DNA of 64,000 bases from Clostridiales bacterium UBA6114 (GTDB lineage Bacteria; Bacillota; Clostridia; Oscillospirales; Butyricicoccaceae), in assembly GCA_002423435.1 (NCBI GenBank), contig DIWE01000011.1:62001-126000 (forward strand), read 5' to 3'. The stretch's first letter is position 1; every line of letters begins with the position of its first letter. Shown in pieces: positions 1 through 7,751 of this stretch. The notes below the pieces were generated by a model. That model saw only the letters and a list, made by a program, of their open reading frames with translations, was not told the DNA's origin and did not search any database. The translations under genes and the position numbers were made by a program.

Positions 1-714
1 GCGTCTGCCGCGCGCTTTATCCGGGACGGCGGTATCGTTTATATCTTTGACGTAAACCCAAAAGCCGGCAAAAAAACGGCCGAGGAGCTGTCCGCTTACG
101 GGGAGGTCCACTTTGTTCCTTGCGATGTTACCAATGAAAAGTCGGTAGCGGACGCCTATTCAAAAGTGATCGCCAAGCGAGGCGCCGTCGATATCCTGCA
201 TGCCAACGCCGGCATCATCGATAAACCGATGACCATCGATCAGATGAGCTTTGAAAGCTGGAACCGTATGATCAGCATTAACTTAAACGGCATGTTCCTG
301 ATGGCAAAATACGCCGTTTCGCAGATGCTCCGGCAACCCGGCGGAGTGATCGTCTTTACCGGGTCCAATTGGGCCTATGTCTGCGATCCCGGCTTTACCA
401 GCTATGCGGCCAGCAAGGGCGCCGTCGTCGCTTTTGCGCGCGCGCTGGCCCTCGACCACGCCAAGGACAATATCCGCATCAACGTTGTATGCCCCGGGAA
501 TATGCTGACCCCGCTGCTCGAGCGCCAACTGAGCGAAGAATCCGACCCTGGCGCCGCGCTTTCGGCGATGGGCCAGGTCTCGACGCCGGAGGAGATTGCA
601 AACCTCGTGACCTTCCTCGCCAGCGACGAGGCATCCGCGATGAAGGGTTCGGCCGTGATTATTGACCAGGGCGAAACGCTCGGCTATGGAAAGGGTCTTC
701 GCATAGAAAAATAA
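1..714 (+). CDS. SDR-family oxidoreductase, 5'-truncated by the window edge
   Basis: The reading frame is open from base 1, so the true start and the glycine-rich cofactor loop lie outside the window. Visible parts are the second Rossmann strand ending in Asp (IFDVN), which favours NAD(H) over NADP(H); the CDVTN segment; the HANAG motif; and the catalytic Tyr-x-x-x-Lys (Tyr codon 403-405, Lys codon 415-417) after the usual Ser of the GSNWA strand. The C-terminus (GSAVIIDQGETLGYGKG) is typical of sugar-acid, polyol or 3-oxoacyl reductases. It is followed by a flavoprotein operon 70 bases later. The substrate is unknown; a hydroxyacid or polyol dehydrogenase is an inference from context. Confidence 0.9.
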   Translation, partial: ASAARFIRDGGIVYIFDVNPKAGKKTAEELSAYGEVHFVPCDVTNEKSVADAYSKVIAKRGAVDILHANAGIIDKPMTIDQMSFESWNRMISINLNGMFLMAKYAVSQMLRQPGGVIVFTGSNWAYVCDPGFTSYAASKGAVVAFARALALDHAKDNIRINVVCPGNMLTPLLERQLSEESDPGAALSAMGQVSTPEEIANLVTFLASDEASAMKGSAVIIDQGETLGYGKGLRIEK

Positions 715-784
715 GCAATTTTTACAGTCATTACATTTCGTCTTTTGTATTTCTCTAAGTTATTCGAAAGGAATGGCCATAACA

Positions 785-2269
785 ATGTGGGATGTTGTTG
801 TGATCGGCTCCGGCATTGCAGGCTGCGCCACCGCAAGAGAGCTTGCGCGTTATCGACTGAAGGTTCTGGTGCTTGAAAAAGGATCCGATGTCTGCTCGGG
901 CGCAAGCAAAGGGAATTCCGCGATGGTCCACAGCGGCTTTGACCCCGAGCCGAATACCCTGAAGGCCCGTTTTAATGTGCTCGGAAACGCCCTTTTTGAT
1001 GAGCTTTGCAGCGAGCTCGACGTACCCTTTTCCCGCAGCGGCACACTCGTTATCGCCGCTTCCACAGACGAAATGCAGGAGCTGCGGCGCCTGCAGGAAC
1101 GCGGCAGGAAAAACGGCGTCGAAACGCAGCTGTTGACGGGTGGCACGCTGCGGGAGTTTCACACGGGCCCGCGCGTTGTCGGCGCGCTCTTCGCCCCGTC
1201 GGGCGGCGTTGTCTGCCCTTATAATCTCGTGATCGCCATGGCGGAATGCGCCTTTATAAACGGCGTGGAATTTTTGTTCGAAACGCAGGTTTTGAAAATC
1301 GGCCGTGACGGCGGCACGTGGCGCGTCACCGCAGGCGGCGGCCGCGAATTTTATGCCCGGGCCGTGGTAAACTGCGCGGGGACCGATTCCGCCCGCTTAA
1401 ACAACATGGTCTGTGCCGAAAAGTTCACTGTTGTGCCGCGCTTCGGGGCACATATCATACTCAGCCGCGACTATATTCATGGCGTCGACTGCACCGTCAC
1501 GCAGACTCCGAAGCCCCTTCCCTCCGGCGGACATACCAAGGGAATGGGCATGATCCCCTCGGCGGACGGCACGGTCATTCTCGGCTGCGATGCCGTCGAC
1601 CATGCCGACCCGGACGACACCGCCGTCCCCGCGGAAAGCATCCGGGATATCGTGAATTATTTCACTCAGAACTGGGAGCATTATCCGATCGCGCGTTTTG
1701 TCCCCGTATTTCCGCGCGAAGGGATAATCGGGGCTTACGGCGGGTTGCGCGCCCACTGTGACAGAGACGATTTTGTCATCGGCGAGCCGGATGACGCGCC
1801 CGGATTTTTTAACGCCGCAGGCATCGAGTCCCCGGGTTTGACAGCCGGCCCCGCTATAGGACAGTATCTGTCCACACTGATTTCAAAACGGCTCGGGGCC
1901 GTCCCGAAGCCTGATTTTTACCCCGGCCGTCACGCACTTAAACCGTTTCGCGGGATGACCGACCGGGAGCGGGCCGAAGCGATTGCGCAAAACCCGGATT
2001 ACGCAAAAATAGTCTGCCGCTGCGAGCTGGTTACCGAAGCGGAAATCCGCGATGCGATCCGCCGGCCACTGGGCGCGCGCAGCATTTCCGGCGTCAAAAT
2101 GCGCACGCGCGCCGGTATGGGCCGCTGCCAGGGCGGCTTCTGCGGCCCGCGAGTGCTGCAGATCCTTTGCGAGGAGCAAAACCTTGACCCTCTGTCGATA
2201 AATCAGTCCGGCCCGGGCAGCAATGTGTTGCAGGCTCGCGCGTGCGCATTGCCGAGGGGGAGGGGATGA
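785..2269 (+). CDS. FAD-dependent oxidoreductase, GlpA-like, with C-terminal BFD-type [2Fe-2S] domain
   Basis: The protein has about 494 residues. An N-terminal FAD Rossmann motif (VVVIGSGIAG) is followed by the DAO/GlpA signature of glycerol-3-phosphate and 2-hydroxyglutarate dehydrogenases. The last ~90 residues form a BFD-like [2Fe-2S] domain with CRC and CQGGFC cysteine pairs, as in anaerobic GlpA. ATG 773 is also in frame but touches the GAAAGGA Shine-Dalgarno (766-772); ATG 785, 12 bases further, gives the usual family N-terminus and is preferred. The stop overlaps the next gene (ATGA). The gene order GlpA-like, GlpB-like, DUF1667 is common in Firmicutes and suggests a quinone-independent polyol-phosphate or hydroxyacid dehydrogenase. 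Glycerol-3-phosphate is the likeliest substrate but this is inferred. Confidence 0.9.
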   Translation: MWDVVVIGSGIAGCATARELARYRLKVLVLEKGSDVCSGASKGNSAMVHSGFDPEPNTLKARFNVLGNALFDELCSELDVPFSRSGTLVIAASTDEMQELRRLQERGRKNGVETQLLTGGTLREFHTGPRVVGALFAPSGGVVCPYNLVIAMAECAFINGVEFLFETQVLKIGRDGGTWRVTAGGGREFYARAVVNCAGTDSARLNNMVCAEKFTVVPRFGAHIILSRDYIHGVDCTVTQTPKPLPSGGHTKGMGMIPSADGTVILGCDAVDHADPDDTAVPAESIRDIVNYFTQNWEHYPIARFVPVFPREGIIGAYGGLRAHCDRDDFVIGEPDDAPGFFNAAGIESPGLTAGPAIGQYLSTLISKRLGAVPKPDFYPGRHALKPFRGMTDRERAEAIAQNPDYAKIVCRCELVTEAEIRDAIRRPLGARSISGVKMRTRAGMGRCQGGFCGPRVLQILCEEQNLDPLSINQSGPGSNVLQARACALPRGRG

Positions 2270-3531
2270 CAATGAAAGAGGTCGATCTTTTGGTTGTCGG
2301 CGGCGGCAGCGCGGGAATGTCCGCCGCTGTTGCCGCGTGTGAAGGAGGGGTCGGGAGCATCCTGATCGCCGAGCGCTCCGCCGATTTGGGCGGCATACTG
2401 CGCCAATGCATCCACAATGGGTTTGGACTTCGCAATTTTAATGCCGACCTGACCGGCACCGAATATGCACAGCGCTGTGCCGACCGCGTTCGGCGGCTCG
2501 GCATTCCGGTTTTGACCAATGCCTTTGTCATCGGCCTGACCCGCGACCGTGTTGCCACTGTCGTCAGTCCGCAAAACGGCCTCGAAAAAATCAGGGCAAA
2601 ATCGGTGATTCTCGCAATGGGGTGCCGGGAACGCAGCCGCGGGGCCCTTCTGATTCCGGGGCAGCGCCCCGCCGGCGTCCTGACCGCCGGAACGGCGCAG
2701 CGTTACCTGAATCTGGAGGGATATCTGCCCGGAAGAAAGATTGTTATCCTCGGGTCCGGCGATATCGGCCTCATTATGGCCCGGCAGTTTGTGCTGGAGG
2801 GCGCTCGGGTGCAGGAGGTTGTCGAACTGCGCAGCTTTTCAGGCGGCCTGCCCCGCAACATTGCGCAATGCCTGGACGATTTCCAGATACCGCTCAGCTT
2901 AAACACCACCGTCGTCAATATCCACGGGCGAAGCCGTGTCGAAGGCGTTACCGTTGCGCAGGTGGATGCGTCTCGGCGGCCGGTTCCGGACACGGAGCGG
3001 TTCATCGAATGCGACACCCTGCTGATCTCGGCCGGGCTGATTCCCGAAAACGAGCTGACCCGGCAGGCCGGAATTCCTCTGTCACCGAGTACCGGGGGCG
3101 CTCTGGTGGATGACTGCCTGATGACGCAGACGGATGGAATTTTTTCCTGCGGCAACGTGCTGCATGTACACGACCTCGTGGATAATGTCAGCGATGAAGC
3201 GGCGGCGGCCGGCCGGAATGCCGCCTTGTATTTGTCGGGGAGACTGCCGGAGGCGTCCCGGCAGTCTCTTGTTCCGGTGGAGGCCGGCAAGGGCATAACG
3301 GCGGTCACCCCGCAGCGCTTGCGCCGCATGGGGCCGTCTGACCGGGTTATTCTGTCGTTTCGGTCCGGGGATGTGCACCTGAACGCAAAAGTTACGGCAA
3401 AAGACGGTGACCATATTGTTGCGTCGCGCCGATATGCCGTACTGGTACCCGGAGAAATGCAGAATATCGCCATCCCGCGCAGCGCTCTTTCCGCCGCGGC
3501 AAACCGTTTGATTTTGTCATTGGAGGTATGA
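2266..3531 (+). CDS. NAD(P)/FAD-dependent oxidoreductase, GlpB-like electron-transfer subunit
   Basis: About 421 residues. Pyridine-nucleotide-disulfide oxidoreductase fold with an N-terminal FAD motif (VVGGGSAGMSA), a second dinucleotide motif (VILGSGDIGLIMARQF, near residue 160) and a C-terminal FAD loop (GIFSCGNVLHVHDLVDNVS). The Cys in GGILRQCIHNGFG is characteristic of the small family found beside GlpA-like proteins, not of lipoamide dehydrogenases. It probably passes electrons from the upstream flavoprotein to NAD or a ferredoxin. ATG 2266 overlaps the previous stop. ATG 2272 is better spaced from the GGGGGAGGGG Shine-Dalgarno (2256-2265), so the start is uncertain by two codons. Confidence 0.88.
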   Translation: MTMKEVDLLVVGGGSAGMSAAVAACEGGVGSILIAERSADLGGILRQCIHNGFGLRNFNADLTGTEYAQRCADRVRRLGIPVLTNAFVIGLTRDRVATVVSPQNGLEKIRAKSVILAMGCRERSRGALLIPGQRPAGVLTAGTAQRYLNLEGYLPGRKIVILGSGDIGLIMARQFVLEGARVQEVVELRSFSGGLPRNIAQCLDDFQIPLSLNTTVVNIHGRSRVEGVTVAQVDASRRPVPDTERFIECDTLLISAGLIPENELTRQAGIPLSPSTGGALVDDCLMTQTDGIFSCGNVLHVHDLVDNVSDEAAAAGRNAALYLSGRLPEASRQSLVPVEAGKGITAVTPQRLRRMGPSDRVILSFRSGDVHLNAKVTAKDGDHIVASRRYAVLVPGEMQNIAIPRSALSAAANRLILSLEV

Positions 3532-3534
3532 TGA

Positions 3535-3888
3535 ATGCGACAGATTATCTGCATCAATTGCCCGATTGGCTGCCGGATGACTATATTTGAAGAGGAAGGG
3601 GCAGAGGCGGCGACCGTCACAGGACACCGTTGTCCAAGAGGGGAAGAGCATGCGCGCCGGGAGCTTTCCGCGCCTGTGCGCGTCTTCACCGCCCTGATGC
3701 GTGTGTCGGGGTATAACTGTCCCATGAGCGTCAAAACCTCCCGCCCCATTGCAAAAGAAAAGATATTTGAATGCGCCGAGGAAATTAGGCAGATTGAATT
3801 GTCACCGCCGATCCGATGCGGCGATGTCCTGATAAAAAATATTTGCGGGACCGGCGCGGATATCATCGCTACGCGCGAACTGTGCTGA
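3535..3888 (+). CDS. DUF1667 small cysteine protein
   Basis: 117 residues. The N-terminus carries CINCPIGC (Cys-x2-Cys-x3-Cys) and a fourth cysteine in HRCPRG, followed by a short domain containing the sequence VSGYNCPMSVKTSRPI; this is the DUF1667 pattern. The family regularly sits directly after GlpA/GlpB-like flavoproteins, so it is probably a metal- or iron-sulfur-binding subunit of the same dehydrogenase. This is inference from conserved neighbourhood. The start ATG 3535 is 8 bases after GGAGG (3522-3526). It ends the operon. Confidence 0.85.
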   Translation: MRQIICINCPIGCRMTIFEEEGAEAATVTGHRCPRGEEHARRELSAPVRVFTALMRVSGYNCPMSVKTSRPIAKEKIFECAEEIRQIELSPPIRCGDVLIKNICGTGADIIATRELC

Positions 3889-3915
3889 CATGTTGGCCTG
3901 TTTCCTTGCCGCTGA

Positions 3916-3945
3916 AATCCCGGATGCTTTAATACATCCGGGATT
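3916..3945 (+). terminator. Inverted repeat after the flavoprotein operon, weak terminator
   Basis: A perfect 11-bp stem (AATCCCGGATG at 3916-3926 with its complement at 3935-3945) and an 8-base loop lie 28 bases after the DUF1667 stop. Only AATTAA follows, with no clear U-tract, so termination is possible but not certain. It could also be an operator, because the DeoR-gene promoter begins 9 bases later. Confidence 0.45.
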
Positions 3946-3953
3946 AATTAAGC

Positions 3954-3981
3954 TTGACTTATTTTATAAAAATGGTAAAAT
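3954..3981 (+). promoter_or_regulatory. Predicted sigma-A promoter of the DeoR regulator
   Basis: TTGACT (3954-3959), a 16-base spacer and TAAAAT (3976-3981), followed by an AT-rich stretch, about 50 bases before the regulator start codon. Confidence 0.6.
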
Positions 3982-4032
3982 TCTGAATAATACTATTTAT
4001 TTTTATGAATATATTTTTTATCGAGGATGATC

Positions 4033-4794
4033 ATGAAAGAAAAACGTTTCCAAGGTATTGTCGATACAGTGAATCACGCGGGCATCGTGTCGTTTTCCGA
4101 TTTATGCGACAAGTTTAGCGTGTCCGCCGTGACAATGCGCCGCGATTTGAAAGAGTTGGAAGACCTGGGGCTTATAAAGCGCATTCGCGGCGGAGCCAAA
4201 GCCCTGCAGCCGAATGAAAGCCTTGAATTGCCCTATGCAGTCCGAACCTCCATCAATGTGGAGGAAAAACAGCGTATCGGGAAATACGCCCTGGAAACGA
4301 TACAGCCGAACAACGTGGTTATCCTGGATTCCTCGTCGACTGTTCGAGAACTGGCAAAGCTTCTGGTGCACACAAAGTTTGAGCTCACCGTGATCACCAA
4401 CGATGTTGAGATTGCCCGCCTGCTGACCGTCAATCCGACGATTGAGCTTATCATGGTCGGCGGGAGAATCCGCATCGGGCATTACGGCGCCGTAGGCATG
4501 TTTGCCGAATCGTTCTGGAGGCAGGTTCAGGCGGACAAGCTGTTTCTCGGTGTCGACGCCATCAATGCCGAGCATGGTCTGTTCAACCACAATCTCGATG
4601 AGATCGAAAGTAAGCGCCTGATGCTTCGCCGCTCAAAATACCGTGTCGTGCTTGCCGACCATGAGAAATTCTTTTCGAATTCGGTGATCCAGATTTGTCC
4701 GATTGAGGACGTCGATCTCATTGTTACGGGCTCCGAACTCAGCGACGAAGCCTTGAACCAGTTTTCAATGCGCAATAAGATTGTCCGCGTGTAA
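4033..4794 (+). CDS. DeoR/GlpR-family transcriptional regulator
   Basis: About 253 residues. The N-terminal winged helix-turn-helix (residues ~1-60) contains the segment VSAVTMRRDLKELEDLGLIKRIRGGA, the DeoR signature. The C-terminal DeoRC sugar-phosphate sensor domain shows ILDSSSTVRELAKLL, VITNDVEIA and FLGVDAINAEHGLFNHN. These regulators usually repress a neighbouring catabolic operon and are released by a sugar phosphate or polyol phosphate. The likely target is the SDR/GlpA-like/GlpB-like/DUF1667 operon just upstream. ATG 4027 directly abuts GAGG (4023-4026), so ATG 4033 with 6-base spacing is preferred. Confidence 0.92.
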   Translation: MKEKRFQGIVDTVNHAGIVSFSDLCDKFSVSAVTMRRDLKELEDLGLIKRIRGGAKALQPNESLELPYAVRTSINVEEKQRIGKYALETIQPNNVVILDSSSTVRELAKLLVHTKFELTVITNDVEIARLLTVNPTIELIMVGGRIRIGHYGAVGMFAESFWRQVQADKLFLGVDAINAEHGLFNHNLDEIESKRLMLRRSKYRVVLADHEKFFSNSVIQICPIEDVDLIVTGSELSDEALNQFSMRNKIVRV

Positions 4795-4846
4795 GAGCCT
4801 TATATCGCTTTTGTTGAATGCGCTTGGGGTTCAGTATCTTAGCATG

Positions 4847-4897
4847 AAAAACCCCTCGATCGTAGAGTTGTTATCCTACGATTGAGGGGTTTTCTTC
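4847..4897. terminator. Bidirectional rho-independent terminator
   Basis: An 18-bp nearly perfect stem (AAACCCCTCGATCGTAG pairing with CTACGATTGAGGGGTTT) flanked by A-runs on the left and T-runs on the right. It serves the DeoR gene on the plus strand and the M56 gene on the minus strand, which converge here. Confidence 0.85.
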
Positions 4898-4989
4898 AAT
4901 ATCCGTTTTTATGGCGCGGCGCACCGGGCTCGGAGTTGTTTGAGAGTCTCAGGTACGCAACGACGCACGTTTTTTTACCACGCGGGTCT

Positions 4990-7197
4990 TCAGCCCGCCC
5001 ACAAGGGGTTGCCGTTTAAGATCTCCTCCACTTCCTCGTATCCGGTCGGGAACGCGAAATTGTAGCGCGGCGGGAGAGCAAAGACATATTCGGAATTGCC
5101 GCCCAATTTTCTGGGGCCGATCGGCGCCGCGCTGACAATCAGATTGCCGTTTTCGACGGCGTCCCACTGCTCTGCTGTAAAGACCATGATCGGGATGTCC
5201 TGGCGCGGGTCGTCTTTTGTCCAGCCGGGGTGCCGTATGAGAAGCTGCGGGCCGGTCTCGGCGGGCTTTGCTCCGGCTTCGCCCGCGACCGCGCTCTGCC
5301 ACTGCTCCTCCACGATCGAATAGCCCTTCCAGCTCTCCGGCAGGTAGAAGGAAAACCCGTACCGGGTGTTTTCATAAACGACCGGCCCGCGCTGCGCATA
5401 CTCGCCGAGCGCCACACCGCCGATCAAAAAGCGGTCGTTTACCTTCTGAACCGAAAGCGTGACCGGTTTCTTCGCGGCGGCGCCGCCGCTTGCAAGCTCC
5501 ACGCTCGTGACCTCGATGATCTCGCCGTAGACCGTGTATTCGGCCGCCGAGCCCCATTCCACACTTAAGATATCGATGCGGTCGGGCCAGGGGCTGGAAA
5601 CCAGGCGGCCGGGCGCGCTCTTTGGATCGGCCTGCCACTTTTGCAGAAGCTCAGGCGTTACAAAGCCGCCGTAAATTTTTTCGATGTCTGCGGATATAAC
5701 AGAGTCGGGCGCCGACAATGAGACCTTTTGCAGTGCTTTTCCGAAAGCGTCCGCAAGTTCCCGGACGGCCTGTTCGTCCTGCCTGCGCTCGTCTTCCCCG
5801 TAAGGTAAAGGCTCATCGGCATCCGGCAGGGAACCGCCGCCAAACAGGTCCATCATGATTCCCAGGTTTTCGGCGTTTAAGTCAAGCGAAAGATCCGCGC
5901 TTTTGCAGTTGAGCCCCACCGCCGTGGGCTCGGCGTCCGGACCCGCGGCGCTTGCAATCAGCGAAAAGTCCTCCGAGCCCCCGATCGGGAACCTGACGAT
6001 ATACAGGCCGGAGCCGATGCTCTCAAAATAGTAGGTATCCCGGACCTCCATATAGCCGAGGCTTCCTCCCGCAAGCTCCTTTACGGCCTCCCAAGTGAGA
6101 TACGGTCTGCCGTCTTCGGCTTGCGCTGGCGCCGTCGTTTCGGCGTTGCCATCGGACGAGAACGCGCCCAGACAGAGCGCCGCTCCGCACAGGGCCGCCG
6201 CCGCGATTACGGAGAGAAGTATGGTCTTTTTTGATTTCCGCCCCGCCTTCAGGATGGCCGAAAGCCGCTCCTTGAGACTCTTTTTGTCCTCGCAGAGGGT
6301 CATGGAAAAAACGCCGCGTTTTAATCCGGCATTCTCCGACACCGCCATAAGGAGCGTGCCGCCGTACTCCTTTTTGGCCGCCGCATCCAGCTTCTTTGCA
6401 ACCGCCTCGTCACAGGAAAGCTCGCACAGGCCGCTTAAGCCGCGGTTCATGAGATGCACGAGCGGATTGAACCAGTGAACACAGAGTATCAATTCAGCGG
6501 CCCATTTGTACGAAAGGTCAAGGCGCTTGTAATGCGTAAGCTCGTGCCGGAACACGTAGGAAAGGCTTACGTCGTCCATGCCCGCCGCGGTCTCCGGCAG
6601 GATGACGGCGGGCCGCAGGATTCCCATAAGCATCGGGGATTTGATCTGCGCGCTTTCAAAAAGCGGGAGACTCCCTTTGATTTTCAGCTCGGCGGCGGTC
6701 TGCGATAAAAGCGAGGCGAGCCGCCCCTTTGTTACCTCCCTCGCGTCGCTTCGGACTTCGCGGACAAAGCGTTTGTACTGAGCCGCCTTAAACGCGAGCA
6801 ATAAAATTGCGCCGGTAAGCCATAGAAGCCCCGCGATTTCCCAGACGTCCGGCAGCTTATCAGGTTCGCTCCGGTTTTCGGCGGGGGCGGGCGTTACCGA
6901 ACCGCCGCCGGCCTGCGCGTTGCCCGCCTGGACGGGCTCGCCCGCCTGTGTATAGGGGGCGCGGGTTTCCGGCACAGGCGGAAGGCTTTGCGCCGGCGCC
7001 TGCTGGAAAAGCCCGTTTATCAGACCGAATTCGGGCGAATACGGGATCACAAGGCGCAGCAGCACAATAAACCAGACATAATACTGCCATGCCCTGGAAA
7101 AGCGTTCCTTAAAAAGCGGCCTTGAAAAAAGCAAGACCAGAATGATCGCCGAGCCCGAAAGCGACATGGACAACACCAGCTTAAAAAGATTACTCAC
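4990..7197 (-). CDS. M56-family (BlaR1/MecR1-like) membrane metallopeptidase sensor
   Basis: 735 residues with a GTG start, GGAGG 8 bases upstream. The N-terminus has hydrophobic helices (residues ~5-25, 35-55, 120-140), followed by the cytoplasmic M56 zinc protease with HELTH near residue 215. A further membrane segment (ILLSVIAAAALCGAALCLG, ~335-355) leads to a ~380-residue external part. In BlaR1 that part is a penicillin-binding domain with SxxK; I do not recognise one here, so the ligand is probably different. The protease is expected to cleave the partner BlaI-type repressor. The start overlaps the repressor stop by 8 bases, indicating translational coupling. Confidence 0.88.
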   Translation of the reverse strand: MSNLFKLVLSMSLSGSAIILVLLFSRPLFKERFSRAWQYYVWFIVLLRLVIPYSPEFGLINGLFQQAPAQSLPPVPETRAPYTQAGEPVQAGNAQAGGGSVTPAPAENRSEPDKLPDVWEIAGLLWLTGAILLLAFKAAQYKRFVREVRSDAREVTKGRLASLLSQTAAELKIKGSLPLFESAQIKSPMLMGILRPAVILPETAAGMDDVSLSYVFRHELTHYKRLDLSYKWAAELILCVHWFNPLVHLMNRGLSGLCELSCDEAVAKKLDAAAKKEYGGTLLMAVSENAGLKRGVFSMTLCEDKKSLKERLSAILKAGRKSKKTILLSVIAAAALCGAALCLGAFSSDGNAETTAPAQAEDGRPYLTWEAVKELAGGSLGYMEVRDTYYFESIGSGLYIVRFPIGGSEDFSLIASAAGPDAEPTAVGLNCKSADLSLDLNAENLGIMMDLFGGGSLPDADEPLPYGEDERRQDEQAVRELADAFGKALQKVSLSAPDSVISADIEKIYGGFVTPELLQKWQADPKSAPGRLVSSPWPDRIDILSVEWGSAAEYTVYGEIIEVTSVELASGGAAAKKPVTLSVQKVNDRFLIGGVALGEYAQRGPVVYENTRYGFSFYLPESWKGYSIVEEQWQSAVAGEAGAKPAETGPQLLIRHPGWTKDDPRQDIPIMVFTAEQWDAVENGNLIVSAAPIGPRKLGGNSEYVFALPPRYNFAFPTGYEEVEEILNGNPLWAG

Positions 7198-7579
7198 GCA
7201 GGTCGCCTCCCCGATTTAAGAATTCGCGCAGCTCCTCGATATCTCCCGGCGTAAGCTCATCGCTTTGCACAAGCGACGCGACAAGCCTCTTTGCGCTTCC
7301 GCCGTACAGGCGCTCAAGAAAGCTTTTTGTCTGCGAGTCCAAGTAGTCTTTTTCGGAAACGGCGGGCAGATAGCAAAGCACCCGGAGCTTTTTTTCCTCC
7401 ACCGCGCCCTTTTCGCAAAGCCTTCTCAAAAGCGTACGCACGGTGGAGCGGTCCCAGGAAAGACGCTCGGAAAGCTCCTTGTAAATGACGCTTGTCGGAA
7501 CCGGGCCGTTCTCGTCCCACAGAATTTTCATCACCGCAAGCTCGGCCTCGGATATTCGGTTTAAGTTAATCGTAACCAC
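7190..7579 (-). CDS. BlaI/MecI/CopY-family repressor
   Basis: About 129 residues. A winged-helix N-terminus (the segment ISEAELAVMKILWDENGPV, then SVIYKELSERLSWDRSTVRTLL) and a C-terminal dimerisation helix match BlaI. It should repress itself and the overlapping M56 gene until cleaved. The start is unclear. TTG 7597 is in frame but lies only ~12 bases after the predicted transcription start and inside an operator; GTG 7579 is used here although its GGGAG Shine-Dalgarno is too close. Confidence 0.88.
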   Translation of the reverse strand: MVTINLNRISEAELAVMKILWDENGPVPTSVIYKELSERLSWDRSTVRTLLRRLCEKGAVEEKKLRVLCYLPAVSEKDYLDSQTKSFLERLYGGSAKRLVASLVQSDELTPGDIEELREFLNRGGDLRE

Positions 7580-7590
7580 TCCCTGCTGAT

Positions 7591-7644
7591 GTGACAATTG
7601 TCACCTAGTAATTACAGGTTACATCTGTCACCACGATTTGTCAA
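7591..7644 (-). promoter_or_regulatory. BlaI promoter with two operator palindromes
   Basis: Minus strand: TTGACA (7639-7644), a 17-base spacer and TAACCT (7616-7621). A perfect palindrome GTGACAATTGTCAC (7591-7604) lies downstream of the -10. An 11/14 related copy GTTACATCTGTCAC (7618-7631) fills the spacer. Their centres are 27 bases apart, like the tandem operators bound by BlaI/MecI dimers. Confidence 0.8.
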
Positions 7645-7751
7645 GATAAATTTTCCTTTTTTCTGAGTTTGGAACTTGAAATCATACGATATACGTTTGG
7701 CGAGGTTTATGATACAATATTATCTATCAGACGAAAAACCGGAGGGCAAAG

